64,000 bases of DNA, from positions 124,001-188,000 of the forward strand of contig NZ_AP023321.1 in the NCBI RefSeq assembly GCF_015140235.1. The letters run 5' to 3'. This DNA is from Solibaculum mannosilyticum. Its GTDB lineage: Bacteria > Bacillota > Clostridia > Oscillospirales > Acutalibacteraceae. Below are positions 63,164 to 64,000 of this stretch, in pieces. The notes under the pieces were generated by a model. It saw only the letters and a program-made list of their open reading frames with translations. It searched no databases and had not been told where the DNA came from. Within the stretch, counting starts at the first letter, position 1; each line of letters starts with the position of its first letter. The translations under genes and the position numbers were made by a program.

Positions 63164-64000
63164 ATGAAAGGCAAACATGCCAAGAAAAAGGAATGGGATA
63201 GGACCGTACGACGGATGCTGTCTATCATTCCGGTTTTAGTGGTGGCTCTGTCGGTATACACCATGTCGGCCTTGGCATGGTTCAGCAGTTCCATCGTGGA
63301 GAAACCCATGGAAATCGCCTCCGGCCAATACGTGAGCCAGGTGGAAATTGTAAAAGAGGAAACAGGACTGATCAATGATGACAATTTGATTGGGAAATCT
63401 CATAAAACCTCCTCTTTTCTCAATGAGAACATTGATTTAAGCGGTCTAGGGACTACACAAACAGCATATATCATTGTCTCCAATTATAATGAAAACCAAT
63501 CGGATCCCGGTACGATTGCTGACGCTGATGTGGATAGCGGCACTCATAATATCCCCTTCCAGTATGAGCTGGAACTAAAGGCCGGCGGCAGTAGTGTGAA
63601 CATTAAGCGCGTAGATGGAAATTCTGAGGGGACTCCTGTACAGGAAGGGACTACTGATTCTGTCGTAAAATGCGAGAGTCTGGATCCCGGAAAAAGGGAT
63701 ATCTATCAGGTGACTTTTACAGAGGAGCAGTTGAAAAATCTGGGTGATGTCCAGCTGCAACTGCGCACGGCATTTACAGGTTCTGCGATCTATCATGCAT
63801 CCTCTTTGGATGATTTAACACAAACAGAGTATGCCCCCGGCAGTGTTGTCTACCTGATGAATAATATTGAAGAACCCGAAGCAGAGCTGACTTTTGATCA
63901 AGGAAGTTATCCCAACCTGGTGCTCAACAATTATCTGCTGAAGGTAGGGAATCTGACGGTTGAAGCCGACGAAGGGGTTTACTCCACCATGGATATCAGC
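63164..64000 (+). CDS. SipW-dependent TasA-like surface protein, incomplete at window end
   Basis: The frame is open from the ATG at 63164 to the last base: 279 codons, no stop. A SipW-type signal (SVYTMSALAWFSSS) is followed by IVEKPMEIASGQYVSQVEIV and an ectodomain with TTQTAYIIVSNYNEN and IPFQYELELKAGGSSVNIKR. The CalY-type fold is clear only at the start; the rest is not recognised. AGGCGGTGA precedes the ATG. Likely another fibre or anchor subunit. Confidence 0.75.
   Translation, partial: MKGKHAKKKEWDRTVRRMLSIIPVLVVALSVYTMSALAWFSSSIVEKPMEIASGQYVSQVEIVKEETGLINDDNLIGKSHKTSSFLNENIDLSGLGTTQTAYIIVSNYNENQSDPGTIADADVDSGTHNIPFQYELELKAGGSSVNIKRVDGNSEGTPVQEGTTDSVVKCESLDPGKRDIYQVTFTEEQLKNLGDVQLQLRTAFTGSAIYHASSLDDLTQTEYAPGSVVYLMNNIEEPEAELTFDQGSYPNLVLNNYLLKVGNLTVEADEGVYSTMDIS

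Overview
The window is about 64 kb of chromosome from a Gram-positive, moderate-GC Clostridia-type bacterium. Oscillospirales is likely but is an inference. The evidence is the gene order glmU-prs-pth-mfd and holB-darA-yaaO, a V-type ATPase in ntp order, a B12-dependent ribonucleotide reductase, a T-box leader, AGGAGG ribosome sites with many TTG/GTG starts, sortase and lipobox signals, and SipW/TasA-type secreted proteins.

Layout. (1) 1-3240 is one end of an integrative mobilizable element: the start of a MobA/MobL relaxase, a block of stacked hairpins that may be its oriT, an excisionase, a Cro/C1-type regulator with shared operators, and a tyrosine integrase. (2) 3463-6985 is a YfhO + CsbB/GtrB pair for cell-envelope glycosylation. 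(3) 7188-14801 is glmU, prs, a maltose acetyltransferase, pth and mfd. (4) 14859-22111 holds a small XRE regulator, a foldase-like lipoprotein, and the leftward cluster alr-like / yaaO-type decarboxylase / darA / holB, plus an OGG-type glycosylase and a cluster of DnaA-box-like sequences. The alr-like protein has lost its catalytic lysine and tyrosine. (5) 22305-27629 holds nrdJ, an unknown gene, a ribokinase-family gene and an M14 carboxypeptidase. (6) 28119-37574 is a complete V-type ATPase operon (H-I-K-E-C-F-A-B-D) with an acetyltransferase gene between B and D; its c-ring has the residues of Na+-binding rings. (7) 38033-49000 holds a divergent EF-G paralogue, tRNA-Val, a DUF1385 gene, prmC, recA-recX, rimO, pgsA, and a T-box leader ahead of cysE-cysS. 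(8) 49114-57404 holds a 1-phosphofructokinase-like gene, a small membrane protein behind a LexA-like box, a 103-bp tandem repeat array, a DUF4015-type protein, mecA, rpe, tRNA-Arg, an NhaP-type antiporter and a VanY-type carboxypeptidase. (9) 57937-64000 is a SipW/TasA-like surface cluster that runs off the window: five related secreted proteins around an ER-type signal peptidase. One protein carries a sortase-like tail and two carry beta-helix-like C-terminal halves.

Most interesting points: the surface cluster, whose two largest paralogues each follow a near-identical long RNA hairpin; the catalytically dead alanine-racemase homologue; the 103-bp repeat array with a related sequence 40 kb away; the DnaA-box-like cluster; and the small SOS-type membrane protein. 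Everything comes from reading the sequence; no database search was run.
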